The notes beneath the pieces were generated by a model. That model made no database searches, was not told the origin of the DNA, and saw only the letters and a list, made by a program, of their open reading frames with translations. Source: Onchocerca lupi (lineage: Eukaryota; Nematoda; Chromadorea; Rhabditida; Onchocercidae). Taken from it: a DNA stretch of 64,000 bases. Both the position numbers and the translations under genes were made by a program. Positions 1 to 14,618 of this stretch are shown here, piece by piece; positions within the stretch are counted from its first letter, which is position 1; every line of letters begins with the position of its first letter. The DNA is taken from NCBI GenBank assembly GCA_028564675.1, contig JAOVVO010000273.1:33399-97398 (forward strand), read 5' to 3'.

Positions 1-845
1 TAGATACTAATTCCCTGCAATAAAAACCAAAAATATTTCAATATTTTAGTAAAACAAACTTGATAGTTGAAAATTTATTTTTGAAAAATAAAATTACTGG
101 AAAGCTTGAGTTTTGCTAGAAACAATTAATGAATGTTTAATGAAAATAATTTACTAAGTTATTCTATATTTCGTAAAGTTTACAAAAGCAATAATATGCA
201 AGAAATGATGATACTACCGTAGTTTGAAAATTATCGTTGTTTCAGAAAAACAGAATCTTAAAAATTATTATCCTAAAGAATTCAAGACATCTTTTAATCT
301 TTGATACATATCTGGAATAAAAAGTAATCGAAATCTTGAAATGTTAGACATTTGTATCACATAAAAGTTCATTTTTAATATATTAATAATATAAAAGAAT
401 GAGGAAAAGTTATATGATTCATATGCAAGCAATATAAATGCAGTAATTTTTTTTGTTTGCAAAATCGCTTGTAATGAAATTCATTCTTTAAATAGTTTAA
501 TCAAAAGTGAAGTTTACTGCATCAATAATGGTAAGTTTCTCCTTAGAAATAAGCTTACCATCAAAATTGAAAAATAGAATATTTCATAGCATTTTTATAC
601 AAGATTCGGATTATTCAAAAGAAAAAATAAGTTTTTACAATAACTTCATATAAGATGAAAATATATATGCATAATTTTTGTTTTTTATACAATTTGAAAA
701 TTGAAATAAAAAAAAGACTGGAGAGCAAGATATGAATTTCCAAAAAAGCAATAACAGATGAAGCAGAAACTGGAAATAAAACAGTTAAGGCAAGAAAAAC
801 CGTACAGAGCCCAATTGGAATCATATTTTTCTTGCAGTGCAAGAA
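1..845. other. Downstream flank of the PIP4P gene, no gene seen
   Basis: AT-rich sequence downstream of the minus-strand phosphatase gene; part of it is probably its 3' UTR. Short open frames here have no recognisable motif. A small inverted repeat (ATGGTAAG and CTTACCAT, about 528-562) is the only structure noticed. Confidence 0.5.
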
Positions 846-2807
846 TCACAAGGGAGAAATAACTGTGCTTGTTTTTAGATTTATAAAATATACAAAACGG
901 AAGAACAAAAACAATGCAATAGCAATGACAAACACCCAGGCAACATAGATGAAAGGTGCAGATTGCGCCGAATGCCATGTAGCTATCTAAAAAGAAACCA
1001 TTAATAAAAAAAGAGTTAAAAGTGATCCCAAGGACAAGCTCTTATATTTTGTGTATCTTAGTTAAATCAATAAATGTTTAAAGTACGAGAATGTTTATTT
1101 AAAATAATTTGGCAATGTTGTTCATTTTTCAAGCATTATACTATTGATGAGTGAGAAATGCATTAATTTTATAGGTTAATACAAAGAAAAAGAGGCTGAA
1201 AAGATGGAGGAAATAAGTCATTTGAGAGAAAAAATTTATTATTGAATTTTTCTGGTATTATACGAATATTATCCAAGCTATTAGGAAAGAAGAATTCAGA
1301 GGAACAGCAAAAAAACTCACCATTAAACCAATTGCACCTGCTGAGAACAGGACGGAGCAAACGATGAAAAAGATTGCTCTGTTACGAGCATATTCACGAC
1401 CCACCGACGAACTACAACATTCATTTATTCATTCTTTTTATGCTTATGATAATTAACAAGTTCAAGATAACATTCAAATAACAAAGTTATAGATCTATAA
1501 CTGCTCTTTTACTAAAGATGATCTGTACTGGAATTATCAATTCAATTCTGTATTCTACTTACAATAATATTCAACATATGTCTTTTATTAACAATCTTAC
1601 GACTGGCTGAAAACAAGAGGAAAGCAAAAACTAAAATCAGTTGATAAGACATTTAAACTGTTCTCTTTTAAAAGTAAAAGATTTTATTCCTTAAAAAGTA
1701 AACTAACATTTTTTGACAATGCGGACATTTCGCAACGGTAAGATTGAGTGTATTGAACATAAACATTTCTTGACAGTGAGCACACAGAACTCGGCATGTT
1801 CCAGTTGGAGCTCTGTAAAATGCATAATTTTATTAAGCACGACTAATTAATGCAGCAAGAAGTTGATTTTATTATCTTTTTTAAAAAAAAAGAAAAAATA
1901 AAAGATGAAATGTTTATAACTTATTTCGAAAATGTTGGAATTAAGTAAATACATACCTAACTGCGGTACCAACAGGTGCACTACCACCTAACGTGATAAC
2001 ACGTTTGCAATTGACACGAGGACATGCGATACGATTTGAAGAAGCTTTACAGAGTAAAAGACAGTTGCACGGGCAACGTACATATTTTTTACCAGGTGGA
2101 GCAGGACGAATTGGTGTTGCTTCATTACACTGATTACATTTTACTACATGTTGTGAAGTCTGAAAAAAAAAAGAACGAAAAAAGACTGAAAATAACAAAA
2201 AATCATACCAAAAAACAGAAATAAAAAAAAAAAATCACCACAAAAATTAATCAAAACAACAAAATAAGGCAACTTCTGCAAAGTTAAAAACCATCAAAAA
2301 AACCACTTATCTAAACCACCTAAACCACTAAAAAGCCAAAAATGAAAAGGAGAAGACTCGAAAAAAAAAAAAAACTGTTTCATAAAGAATAAATACAAGC
2401 ATATCATATAGTAATTAAGCATACCATAAAATATGATTAAAATTCAATTGAGAATTATCAAATTGCTTCATTTATCAAAATAATCATACAAACAAGCAAT
2501 ACTAATATAATCTAATTAAAAATTTAAAAAAAAAAGACTTCTTCACCTTGTTTTCGATAACAAAAGTAGCTGAGCATACACGACATGTAACGATTGGACC
2601 AGCACGTCTAACTAGATCGCTTGATTCTCCGGAAATTGCTTGTTGTATTTGTGGCACAGTATGTTGTTCTTCTTCATGGCTAATATATTCTTCCGGTGTA
2701 ACAGAAGCTTGAGTTTCAGTACCTTCATAATTTGGAGTAATCGCTGATCTTTCGTTACTTAATAATGGTTGCTGTTCACTACTCTCATATTCATTTACAT
2801 CATCCAT
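846..2807 (-). CDS. PIP4P: Type 1 PtdIns(4,5)P2 4-phosphatase (TMEM55/PIP4P family)
   Basis: Five exons: complement(846..986, 1321..1411, 1708..1812, 1957..2159, 2547..2807), 801 nt, 266 aa; all joins keep phase. The family removes the 4-phosphate from PtdIns(4,5)P2 on late endosomes and lysosomes and is linked to lysosome positioning. Seen: an acidic N-terminus with a dileucine-type sorting signal EQQPLL near residue 10, a cysteine-rich zinc-finger-like middle, and the family signature with the CX5R catalytic motif CKASSNR at about residues 124-130. CPHCQK pairs follow, then two C-terminal membrane segments ([11 protein letters not shown]... and [15 protein letters not shown]...). Human homologues are about 257-284 aa, so length fits. 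The exon 3 donor GTTAGT was chosen because it restores the conserved ISSVGR junction. Start is the first ATG of the exon, followed by [10 protein letters not shown]. Confidence 0.93.
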
Positions 2808-4301
2808 TATTTTTTCACTCCAACTTGAATTCCGAGCTGAAAATGATTCATCTTTTGTGATGATAGTATATTTTTATGAATTAGGCTCTTATCATTAGAT
2901 TTCAACCTGTAACTAAACCAAGCTACTGATGATCTGAGTGGAAAATGAAATGCAATGATGCTGATGATCTAAGTGGAAAAAGAAAATAACAAAATATTTA
3001 TATCACAAATTTCATATCACTAATTAGAGTTAGGAAAATCTGATTTTGTGTATTTAAATTATTGGCAAAAAAAACTTTATGCCACCATCTAATGCCTTCC
3101 ACAGTCTCATGCAATAAATTCAATCTAATTTCTCCCTTGACAACTCAGTCCGAAATATTCATCAATATAGTATTCGAAAGTTTATCGGGAAGTAAGAACG
3201 AAAATTTCCCCTTTTCTTTTTTTTTTTTTTTTTTTTTTTAAAGAATATCGCATAATGAAGGATATAAGCGGAACATTTTTATTAACCGGCCGATTCTAAA
3301 TATCTTTCTTATGGTTTATGCAGAAAAGAAAACATCAAAGAATGATGATTCCATATTTTTTATAAAGTAATGTTTTGCAAATGTTTTTTGCAACAATTTG
3401 ATATGCATAGAATAAAAGATAGCACAACTATATCAACTGAATAATTTATTTCGAACTACAAATAAAAGCAATTTAAGATTTGACTGGTTTTATTAGAAAA
3501 TTTTAATACAAACAATAAAAATTAAAAAATGGATGAAAAATAATATATCAATATAGTTTTCACAAAACACAACAAAAATAAAATTGAATTTTTCAATAAT
3601 AAAGAAAGTTGCAAACTGTACATATATCTCGATTGTTAAAATATGTGATCAAATCGAGTTAGACTAATTATTAGTTCAAAGTTGAGAAAAAAATTTTAAT
3701 CTCAAGAAATTATATCTAATGACGAATTATTACCATTGATCAAGATATATGCAATGCACATTAAAGAGTAAATTAGAGAAAGCGAATGCACAAAATGAAA
3801 AAAGTATCGACAGATGATGATTTAATCAAATTATTAGAGATAAGACTATAAAATTCAACAATTTCTTAAACATGACAAATCGAACTGACTGTAATCGGTA
3901 ATGAATTTTACATGAAGCTCAAGTTTTTTATTCATAAACTGAAAGAATAATTATAAAGATAATATACAATAAAGCATCTTCACTGGCATGCTTAGCAATA
4001 CAGAACTTTTCTGAGTGTAGCAGAAGAGCTAACGGATAAAATATTGTCAGATAGTTTAACAACGGAGATATTATGAAATCTGGTCTGATTAAGAGGAAAA
4101 TATAACAAAATGATATCGATGTTTAGCTTATCACCACAAAAATTTCAAAAATACCATACTTTTAAATAAGAACATGCGAAAGAATCAAAAAGCATGAATG
4201 TCCATTTGAATTTTAAAGAAATGAAATTTCAGATTTGTGATAACAATTGCAAAATTTTCGAATCTTTCGTCTCAGTCCCTAACAAAATTTCATTCTTTAC
4301 C
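2808..4301. other. Spacer between hipr-1 and PIP4P, no gene seen
   Basis: About 1.5 kb between the hipr-1 stop and the PIP4P start, both on the minus strand. It contains a poly-T tract near 3219-3239 and no coding signal. The gap is long for a nematode operon, so co-transcription is not supported. Confidence 0.5.
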
Positions 4302-7300
4302 TTATTTATCAGCAGAATTATCATTATTTTCAACAATTTGTGCAAGTTGATAATGCTGCTTTCTAAGCTGCGAAAGATGTGCCCGTTCGCGTATTAACTT
4401 GTCTTCCAGCTCCAAAATACGCACCTGGCTTTCCATTTCCTCTTTTTTTGTATCGTGTAGAGTATAATGACTAAAGTCAAGATCTCCTAAAAATCCATTT
4501 TAATTTTCTATGATAAAAGAATAAAATTATATCATCTTTTATTTATTTTATGATTAAATCAAAAAAAAAAAAAAAAAAAAAAAAAAACGCAAAAAGATTC
4601 TGAAAATGATATTTCTCTGCAATGTTCCTATTTAAATATTTGCTTGCTATTAGAGATGAATATAATTTTTATAATTTTTTGCTATTGTGTAGAAGTACTG
4701 GTAACAAAAACGAGATACTTGAAATGTTATTAGTGATATAGCACATGCTTATGCGCTAAAACTTCGGAATGGAGCTAATTGTCACATTAAAGCAATCATC
4801 ATTGGAACGGATACTTACTCTGCTCATTCAAGGTAATCTGAGCATTTTTCACCGTCGCAACAACATTTGCTGTACAAGTATTCACTGAACTGGATGCTGT
4901 GGAAAGTTCCTTCAATCGCGGTGATTCACGGTCTGCTTTTACACGAGATGAAACAAACAACTGCGCAGTGCTTGCTGCAATCTCTTGTGATGCAACAATC
5001 AAATATTCCAATTTGCCTTGGCAGGAAACTACATCATCCGCTCTCTGACTGCAAATGAGCTATGAGAGAAGTACCAATATAATACATTACATTATACATA
5101 ACAAATATTACTAAAATTAACTCTAGAATATCACTGACTTAAGGAAAGGGCCCATGTAAAACCATTACATCTAGAAATCTGATACTACGAAAGATGACAA
5201 AAACAGCTCACTAATTACAGTTAAAATACGGTTTCTATCGTATATTGGAACAAATTAGAAGTTTCCTAATACAATCAATAGTAAATTTTATCTAACTTAT
5301 ATAATTGGTGACTTACACAAGCACTGTTGCTGCAACTCCGACCGCTCTTGCTGCAGAAAGTAAGCCTTCAGTCCACTGATGATTTCGTTTATAAAATTCA
5401 TTTGGATTAGCAGTATCATTACCAGCAGCAACAATCTCTTCTTGCAATGCGCGACTTTTTGATACCAACGTTACTATTGCTGCCATCAGTTGATTACAAG
5501 AATCCAGAATTCCTTCATTGACTTTTAAACTGAAACATAATATTCATATTCACGAATTCCTGAATATCATTTATTAAAATAAATGAACAGAATGATTTGA
5601 TCATCGATTTCACAGACTTGTTTTTTGTAACAAAACCTGTTGAATTTGATGATAATAATCAATGTTTGAGTAAAATGAGTCGAGAAGCTCCAAGATAATT
5701 AAATTATGGAAAAAATTCTCAGCTTTTTCATTAAATACATGAATTTTATAAAAAATAAATCACCAACCGTATCCCGGAATCAGTAGCTCGATTTTTCTTT
5801 TGCATTTCTTCAATCAATTCTACAGCTTTTTGGATCGCTGCATCCATACGTTTCATCTCTTGCTCAAGCTCAGCTCCGATTACCTCAGCCGTTACATCAC
5901 TTGAACCAGCTGGCAAACTGAGACACGTTTGTTCTAGCCTTTCCAATGAACTCTATAAATACTACAATAAGATTAAAATGAGTTAAATGCTCTCTTAAAA
6001 GAGCTCACTCTATTTGTAAAACGACATAATCATTTCCAACGAACTGATCATAAGTTGACAGTCACAATATTGATAGCACTAACAATTATAAGTTTTTTAA
6101 CCTGCCTTTAGTTTCACGAAATGTTCTTTAACAGACTTCAAATTTAGATTTCCAGCCATTGAATAAGCAACAATAGCATCAGTTATTACAACACAGCATT
6201 GCTCCTGCACTACTGCAAGTAATGATCAAAAATTGTTTTGAGTTAAATAATATAGAAGCGAAATATATATAGAAATAAAAAGATCTATAAAGTTTCCCGG
6301 AATTCAATTTCCTCAAGTCATTCCTTTTTCTTTATTGTCAATCGGACAGACAAAGACATTATGAAATTCAAGACGAAGTAATCTACTATTATTAATTATC
6401 AAGAGCAAGAATAATAAAAACAGTCGCTAACATACTTTGAAAGTGTTGGATGGAAACAACATTAGCCGCGGCAGCACTATTCAATAAAACGTCAGCAAGA
6501 TAATGTCCCAAAAAAGTTAAAGTACGAAATAAATTATCAGATTGTTCAGAATCAGCTTCGTTAATCGCTTTTTCAGTAGTCTCGACGACAAAACGAAGAG
6601 CCGGTAAAACTAATTCTGAAATTCATGCCATAATTGTCATCAAGAGCGAACCAAAGTAAGTGACGCAATTAAACCAATGTTAGAAATACTTCAAATCTTT
6701 TTTTCATCTAATTATTTAAGATGTTTCTAAATATTCACAAGTAATTAATTCAAGATAAAATCATAGCTGTGAATAATACTATTAACAGTATAACCAATTT
6801 AATAATAGTTCTGCAAAATATGACTTACAAAAATACTACCCAATTTACTACTTTTGCAAAGTTATGTATTTATGATACTGTCAAAAAACGAAATATGCAT
6901 ACGATTAGGATAAGTGATTGATAAAGCATTCTGGAGATCCTCAGATGACTGTTTCAAAATCTGATTATATACTTCACATAATGAACCTGTAACGTGAAAT
7001 CCATGAATATTTTTTTATTTGCTTTATTTATTTAATGAAATAAATAAATAATAATAAGCCAAATATATTTTAAAAAATGCAGCAGTATAACTACCACTGA
7101 AGAAGCAAAAACCTAAAAAGATTATGAAGCGAATTGAGATAAAAAATATAAGAAACTATTATTACTAAACAAGCTTTTCAGAACAGTTTGCAGTTTGGTT
7201 GTGCTTTTCTTTTCCATTTCTTCCACATTCTTGATATTTTCTGCTTTTATCTGTTCCACTGTCTGCAAAAATTTTGGCTTTTCTACTCAAATTCCTTTGC

Positions 7301-10300
7301 ATGGATTCTTTTATCTTTTAATCAAAATATTTGCAAAAGACTGATATGAAAGCGAGCCAACATGCATATAATAGTTGTATACATATCTCGTAAACAATTT
7401 TTAAATCTTCCGACACAGTTGTAACAGATTATTTTCGCAACACTAATAAGTCATTCGCGAATTTTATTCGTTTCAACTCTGCTCATTTTACGAAATTTCA
7501 TATCCTCAACTTGTTGTAGATTGTGTGTAAAAGCTTGAATAATAATGCATGTAACATCACTAAAAAAAAAAAAGCATACTTGAGCAAAGGACTATTTCTC
7601 TGAAACAGCTTTTCTTATCTCAAACTCATGCGATTTATTCTATCATCATATATTTTATCATAATTCCATAAATATTTTTCGATCTGTGATATTACCTGCT
7701 CCAATTCCTGAACTTCGTTTCCTCGTTCAGTTAACATTCTTTGGAGGTTATCAACAATATTGTTAACATTTTGTACTTCTTCACTTTTAATTATGTTTTC
7801 TTGCTCCAGTTCTGCCATCCTTTTTTCTAGATTTAAAATAGTTCCTTCATTACTTTGCTTTGCCGTCTGACAAGATGTCAATTCCTTTTGAACTTCAGAA
7901 AGTTTTGTAAGTGCCTAAAAACTATTCAATTAACAACAAAAAAAAGTTACAGATCAATCGGGACAGATGTGAAGTCGTTATGTCTTGATGAAATGCTCTA
8001 AAAAATGGGTAAAAATACCAATTATATCAAAAATATAAAAATTACCTCAATATGTTCCTGTCGTAAATTAGTATAAGCGCTCTTCATTTTTTGATAATTG
8101 AGTTCACTACTTTGAGCTTTTTGCTCAGTTTCGAGTAGTCGAACTTCATTAACTGTCTGTTGTCCTTTCGCTACGGTTAATTCTCGTAACCTATCAACTT
8201 CACCCTAAATTTCAAACTGTAAAATTACGGAAAATTATATTAAAATTGAAAAATAGCCGTATTAAGCGTGCGCAAAATAGTAAAAGATATGTAAATATTT
8301 ATGTTCACCTTTACTTCATCTAGTGTCTGTTTGTAATGATCATTTTCCTGTTGTGCTTGCAACAAGCGTTTTTCATACTGTTCAATACGAGCACGTGCCT
8401 TAAATAAAATTGTAATTTTAATTTGCAAAATAAAATAAAGTGATTGTAAAGTAGAAGTAAAGAAAAACAGAATTTAAACAGAATTTAACAGAAGAACAGA
8501 ACTTCAACAGAATTTGAAGCTAGAAAAGACTTCAAGAAAACATGAATTTAAATCAAAATTTTGTGAAGATTAACTTCGAATTGTAAACATGGAGAAACAA
8601 CAGACTATCGCATAAAAGGTTTCTAAATATCATCACTTACTTCGTTCATAAGCCTTTCATTGTGGTAACGTGCATCTTCTACATCTCGTCTTAAAGCTTC
8701 AATTATCATATCTCTGAAATCACGATATAATCAAAAAAAAGAGAAAGAATTAATACCAAAATCAAAAAGAATACGAAAGAAAATTTTGGAAAGTAAAATC
8801 TAAAATTGACAAAAACAATTCATCAAAGTGCAAAAAAGGAAATAATTTAGACTATAGAAAATTATAGAAGAATTACTTTGAATCCATGTGATTAGAACTA
8901 TTCTGCAACCCAGTCTCTACAACATCGATTAAACTTTCTTCAGCTACAGATCGTTCATCCGGAGGCGTATCAGTTTCACTAACGTTATCACCATGAAGAT
9001 AAGCATTTGGTGCTTGATAGCTTTCCAGTTCAGATGCCTGAAAATTTCCTCATTTGGTTTTACGAAGACGTCATAATTAGAAAACCAAATTAAAAAATAA
9101 GTAAACTGAGAGAAAGAAAAATGTGCTACCTGAAGAAAATTGGGCGGATAAGTTGGCAATTTTGGGATTGAAACTAGAAACTTAAAATACTGTAAATTTG
9201 TTGAAGTTTCATAAAACTCTTTTGTTTGTCGAAAAATAGAATTGAATCGGGTTCTGTGACCAAGCAATGCGTCTGGAGGCAATTCTAAAAAAAGTTTAAT
9301 GGTTGAAAATATGTCGCAACGCAAAATTGCAAATTTCCTGAGGTAAACAAAAAGATGACCTAAATAGAACGATACATTCTTAAAGATGAGGAGTATTTGA
9401 CAGTCCAGGCTAGGTAAAAGAAACTCAAAAATACTAGGCTACTTTCATCAAAGGTTCCATTTTCAAATGATTATGTAGACATTTCAAAAAAAAGACTTTT
9501 TTTGTCAACTTGTCATATTATTCGAATAGAAAATAGCACTTACTTGAGTGCAGTTTGAAAATCAATTTCACTAGATGATCATAGAATTTGCTTGTATCAA
9601 GAATTACAAGTATCAGTGGTGACAACATGCACTGTCCTTGAGGAACCAAGGAACTCCAGTTAACATTATCCACTTTTCTGAGAACTAAAATGAAATAAGT
9701 TTTGATCAAAAAGCTTTGACTTCCAGTCAGACAATAAAGTTTACAAAAAAAAGATTACCAGCTGCTTGCAAAGATAACAAATCATCCATTTGATCTAACA
9801 TTTCAATTGAAAGCTCAAATGACTGGTTCACATCGGCATTTGCTAATGCTTTAACCTGATTGGTGCTCAACCTTAAATTCCCCGGTATAGAATGATTCTG
9901 AAATAAACGTAAATTCAGAATTTTCATAGCTACACGATCTATAAGAATGCCAAAGAGATACATTCTGTATGAGCGAAAAAAAAAAAATGAATCAATAAAA
10001 TGAAGGTGCTCACTCGGTTATGAAATTCAAGACGGCTGACAAGCATTTTACAGTAAGAAGAATTAGGCCGACCATAATCGGAATTCTCAAGGTGATACCA
10101 GAAGTTTCCTAATGCTTCGATACGAGCTTTATATCGAACTGATTCTTCCAGCACTTTTCGATGACCATCCTGGATTAGCTGCAAAAAGCGCAAAGCCGAC
10201 ACAATGTTGTTAGGGTAGAACATTTGCATATCTGCAAAAGGCCAGCTAATTCAAAACATAAACAAATTTCTTTTAATAATATCTCGTTTATTGGAAGTTC

Positions 10301-11632
10301 TAACCGTTTTAGCAAAAACTTTGGGGAAAAAAGACTTCTAGGATTATAGATCTTAACACACAGCAAATAAAGCTTCTAAATATTATAACTCTTTCATCAA
10401 ACAGCATTCAAAATAAATAATGAGACCAATTTAAAAATAGTGGATATTATACCATTTGCACTTTTGAATAAATAATTATTCCATCTTTACAGCAAAGTTA
10501 AATTTTTAATACAACATATAATAAATTTCTCAATGAAAAAGTCTCAAAATATTAGATGAAGAACAGATTGTAAAAATCTATGTATTGAAATTTTTTTTAA
10601 TTCGAAATGGACTCGATTAATGAAAGCGAACCTTGTGAAGTAAATGACAGAATTTCCAACTAATGACTGGGTTTTTTTCTAGTTGAATACGTGAGATACA
10701 ACTCCAAAATAATGCACAAGATTTCTCCTTATGCGTTCCAACGATTACTTGCCGTGCGTGTTTATGCTTTAAGGGTGTTTCATTTTTGTTGAGCGCTTTA
10801 TGTACTGATACAATCTGAAAGCGTAAAATGAGATAAACAGGCAACGATAAGAATAAGTCAATAGCAATTAACGATCGAAAACAGACACATTAATTTTCTA
10901 TCAAATTTAACTTAAACTTTTTAATAAAAAACAACCAATCAATTCATTAATAACAATACAGACAAATATGTGAAATGTATCAATCAATCTTTCTTGTTCA
11001 ATGATACTATGATTTGTCACTTGTCGAAAACGCACTTAATTGACAGTTATGAAAAAGAGAAAAAGAAATGAGAGATTTCCGCTAACATTTTAATAAATTT
11101 TAATGAAAATTCCATGAATAATCAGTTAAATCTAGCTAAAATTCAAATTTTCATTATCATAACTACGGGAAAAAACAACTACTTTGAAGTTGAAAAACAT
11201 TTTTCATTTTTTTTTTTAACATATGAAATTAACTAAAATACTAGCAAAAATTCCTCATTTCTCTTTTCGTTTTGAAATTACTTATAACACTTTCCTTCAG
11301 CAGTTGCATTTTTATAATTATCAATTAAGTTCATTTTCAACAGATTACAAATTATGGTCTCAATGAACAGAAAAAGTTGATTGAAACATTTCACATCATC
11401 TACTTGTATTGCTATTAATCCAGAATTTATCGCAAATTCTCATTTAAAGATTTTAGAAATTCTGTTCACTTAAATTCCAAAGATTTTTTGTGGATAATTT
11501 GGCCAAGTAGTTGATATATTAATCATCATTTAATATTCTAAAAAAATATATATGCGTTGCTATAATTTTTCCTACCTGATGTTTAATTGATGCCTCTCGA
11601 TCATCGCCCAATACAACTGATTTTAATGACAT
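4302..11632 (-). CDS. hipr-1: Huntingtin-interacting protein 1/Sla2-type endocytic adaptor (HIPR-1)
   Basis: Nineteen exons, complement(4302..4486, 4819..5048, 5317..5529, 5768..5952, 6106..6212, 6436..6615, 6903..6986, 7166..7262, 7696..7914, 8046..8204, 8309..8398, 8641..8713, 8877..9037, 9130..9284, 9544..9684, 9759..9897, 10014..10178, 10632..10814, 11576..11632), giving 940 aa in phase throughout. The family couples clathrin coats and phosphoinositides to actin during endocytosis. Domains: ANTH at about 1-290 (HARQVIVGTHKE, WKFCHLLHK, YPPNFLQ); an acidic linker with a weak clathrin-box-like LIDVVE; a coiled coil at about 330-520; an I/LWEQ (THATCH) actin-binding domain at about 670-900 (NEFYKRNHQWTEGLLSAA, ASQEIAASTAQL); and a C-terminal latch-like helix (RILELEDKLIRERAHL). 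Intron 15 starts with GC. Start ATG gives MSLKSVVLGDDREASIKHQ. Confidence 0.96.
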
Positions 11633-12400
11633 CTCTACAGTGCAATATACTATTTATTTGCTGGTGGTTTGTTTCGAATTAACGAAACTGACGTTCATAA
11701 ATCCACCGATTAACTCAATTTAAATTCCTGCAACAATCAATTATTATCAGTATTGAAATATATTTTCTTCAAATGATAATGAACGTTACGAATTCGCTAA
11801 ATATATTGCCAAATGTAAAATATTAAAAATAGCAAAATATGGTAGGATTATCGGATTAGATATACAGTAAAATAAAAAAAGAAAAAAAATTGAATAAATT
11901 ATCGGCAATTATTTGCATAAAAGTTTGACATTACTTGATGGCACGATACTGGAAATGACTGATTCATGAGTTTGACAAATCTATTTAATATTGAGTTCAC
12001 AGGATGATCTTTTCTTATATTTCTAACAATTTACTAATATTTTTCGTCATATTATGATATTTTGTTTTTGATATGATTGTTAGATAGGAAATATAAATGA
12101 AACATGAATTCATGCATGATCGAAAATCTCAAGAGAAATATGAGGTCGGTATGAATCATGAGAAGAATGAATGAATAATAAATTATTTCTACATAGGATA
12201 TTGCAAATCTAGAATCTCTTCTACGTCATTCTGGAACATTCTCGATCTTTCTTGATCATTCCAGATAGATTGATTGCATCGTATTTTTTCAATCAACCAT
12301 AAAAAGTTAAGAAAAGAATGACAAAATTATTCATATGTCAATGATTCGGTGACAGCCGCTCGCTTCATTCTGTCACATTGTCTGTTCCTCATACATTCCA

Positions 12401-12422
12401 CACACACACACACACACACACA
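12401..12422 (+). repeat. (CA)n microsatellite
   Basis: An uninterrupted CA dinucleotide run followed by imperfect CATA-rich sequence. The open frame across it (12439-12633) is an artefact of the repeat. Confidence 0.9.
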
Positions 12423-12656
12423 TGCACATTTATAAATCATGCATTTGCAGATAAGCATATATCATGAATTCACATACATACATACATCACATTCACATAT
12501 ATACATCACATATACATACACAAACGCTCCGCAAATAGACATACATACGGGACAGACACGGATACACGGTTTTATACACAGACGCACTTACGAATACACG
12601 TCACAGACAAAGTGCATAAATATACATTACTAACACGCAAATCATTTTATGCATAC

Positions 12657-12890
12657 ATGAACATACATCTATACGTGAACATATATCGTATACGTGAATA
12701 TACATCATATACATGAGCATACGTCATATACGTGAACATACATCATATACGTGAACATGCATGTATACGTGAGCATACATCGTATACCTGAACATACATC
12801 ATTTACGTGAAAATGCATTATATATGTGAGCATATATCATATACGTGAGCATACATCGTATAAGTGAACATACATCGTATGTTCATTAAT
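12657..12890 (+). repeat. Degenerate 19-bp minisatellite
   Basis: About 12 head-to-tail copies of a unit close to gtgaacatacatcatatac, with single-base variants such as gtgagcatacatcgtatac. No spacer/repeat alternation is present, so it is not a CRISPR array. Confidence 0.85.
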
Positions 12891-14618
12891 ATACATATGT
12901 TTATTGATACGCGCGTGATTCAATGTTTATATTCTTATATATAAACATTGCATCCAATAAATGCACACATACAGATACACGTACTTCCATAAATGCATCA
13001 CGAACGTTGACGTACGTCACATGCATGCATATGCATGTGCATTAACATATATCATATACATGCATGCATTTTTAAATATAGATTACTGAAAAACATGTTT
13101 AAAGGCATTAATGAGTATACCTAAATCGAAAAAACAATGTATTCTCTACTTGCGAGACATGCATTTTGCAAGTAGCAGTACACTTTTCTCTCTCATCTCT
13201 GTTTCTCTCCTTCTTATCTATGCTGAATTTTTATCTCAGTCTCCATTAATTCTGCCTCACTTTGTTACTTGCAATTAATTAAATAAATTGAACGGGAAAG
13301 CATGCCGAGAGGGTGGCTTGCTTTCACAATTCAATACTTTTATGTATGCATCGATGATTTTAGCTTTTTAATTTCATTTTTTATTTATTAACTTGTTTAC
13401 TGGCCTATTTGATTACTTAATTACTTATTGCTTGTTTAATTACTTGATTACATATTCTTTTGTTTGTTCATTTAAACTTATTGATCGATAATAATTACAT
13501 TTTTTGTTAATAAAATTCCCTTGCTTTTTTCTTGCAATTAATTCTTTTTCTTAAAATAAATATATTCTTTTTCGTTTTTTCGCTTCTCTGTCTTATTTGC
13601 TTGTCAAAATATGACTAAAGTTATTAATTACTGATATATTAATTATTATCAATTATGAATTATTAATTATTGATATAGTTGATAAACAGTTGATATAATT
13701 CGCTTGTTTTTTTTTTTGTTTATTTTTTCTGTTATTTTTGTTTTTACTATTATTTTTTTATTTTGTTATTTTTGGTAGTGAATTTAGGTTAATTATTGTT
13801 GTTATTCTTTTTTAATCTTTATTTTGTTTTATTTAAAAAATAAATATTCTTCATATTTGCTGGAGATTATATGAAAAATTGATCCGTAAAATTTCTTACC
13901 AAACCTTATGCATTAACTACGATCATATAGTTGCGTAGATGATTTAATCGATCAGATCATTGTGAACGATTATCAGTTAGTAAATGAATTCACAAAATAT
14001 CACGTAAATACGTGAATACACGTTATGTTGACATATTACGTAAATGATTTTCTGGGTTGATAGAATCATCATGAACTTTTAAAAATATAGAAACTGTGAT
14101 TCTTTTGAATTATTTATCATTCCGAGTGACAACCGGTATGATGAAAAAAGAAAAAGACAAAGAGATTTTTATAATCTGATCAATATTTAAACTAAAGTAC
14201 TTTTTTTATCTAAAAAAATCAATACCGTCGTTAGATGCTTTAATCTAATTATTTCCACTCAAAGTAAAAGTAATTAATTAATAGAAAGGAAGGAAATCAT
14301 AATTACCACATCTTTTCAAAGGATATTTCAAGTAATTTATCTCATATACGTTTGTTTTAATTAGTTTTAAAATCGGACTGAAATGGTTTCTTATAAAATG
14401 AAATATTTTTCAAAAAGATTTCTACAATAACGTTTGGATAACACTTTTCTTTTCATTTCAAATATTAATAATCATTAATTTATTTAATCAAATTTTAAGA
14501 ATTCTTATTTTCAGAGAAGAAAAAATTATTATGCAAATTATTTCCATACTTTTTTGATGAGTACAAAAGGAGAAGATTAGAAAGAAAAAGAATTATATTT
14601 GTTAGATTAGTTTGAATT

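Larger units (their letters stand above)
11633..14618. other. Intergenic region with simple repeats
   Basis: Lies between divergently transcribed genes, so it should hold both promoters: hipr-1 to the left and the membrane-protein gene to the right. It contains a CA run, a degenerate 19-bp minisatellite and long pyrimidine-rich stretches (13150-13850). No exon could be supported. Confidence 0.5.

Noticed and set aside
2547..11632. hipr-1 and PIP4P as a two-gene operon
   Set aside because: Same strand, but the gap is about 1.5 kb with no clear trans-splice acceptor; long for a nematode operon.
12439..12633. Open frame with Thr/His/Ile repeats
   Set aside because: Produced by CATA/CACA repeats; no coding character.
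12657..12890. Possible CRISPR array
   Set aside because: Units are contiguous without unique spacers, and the genome is eukaryotic.
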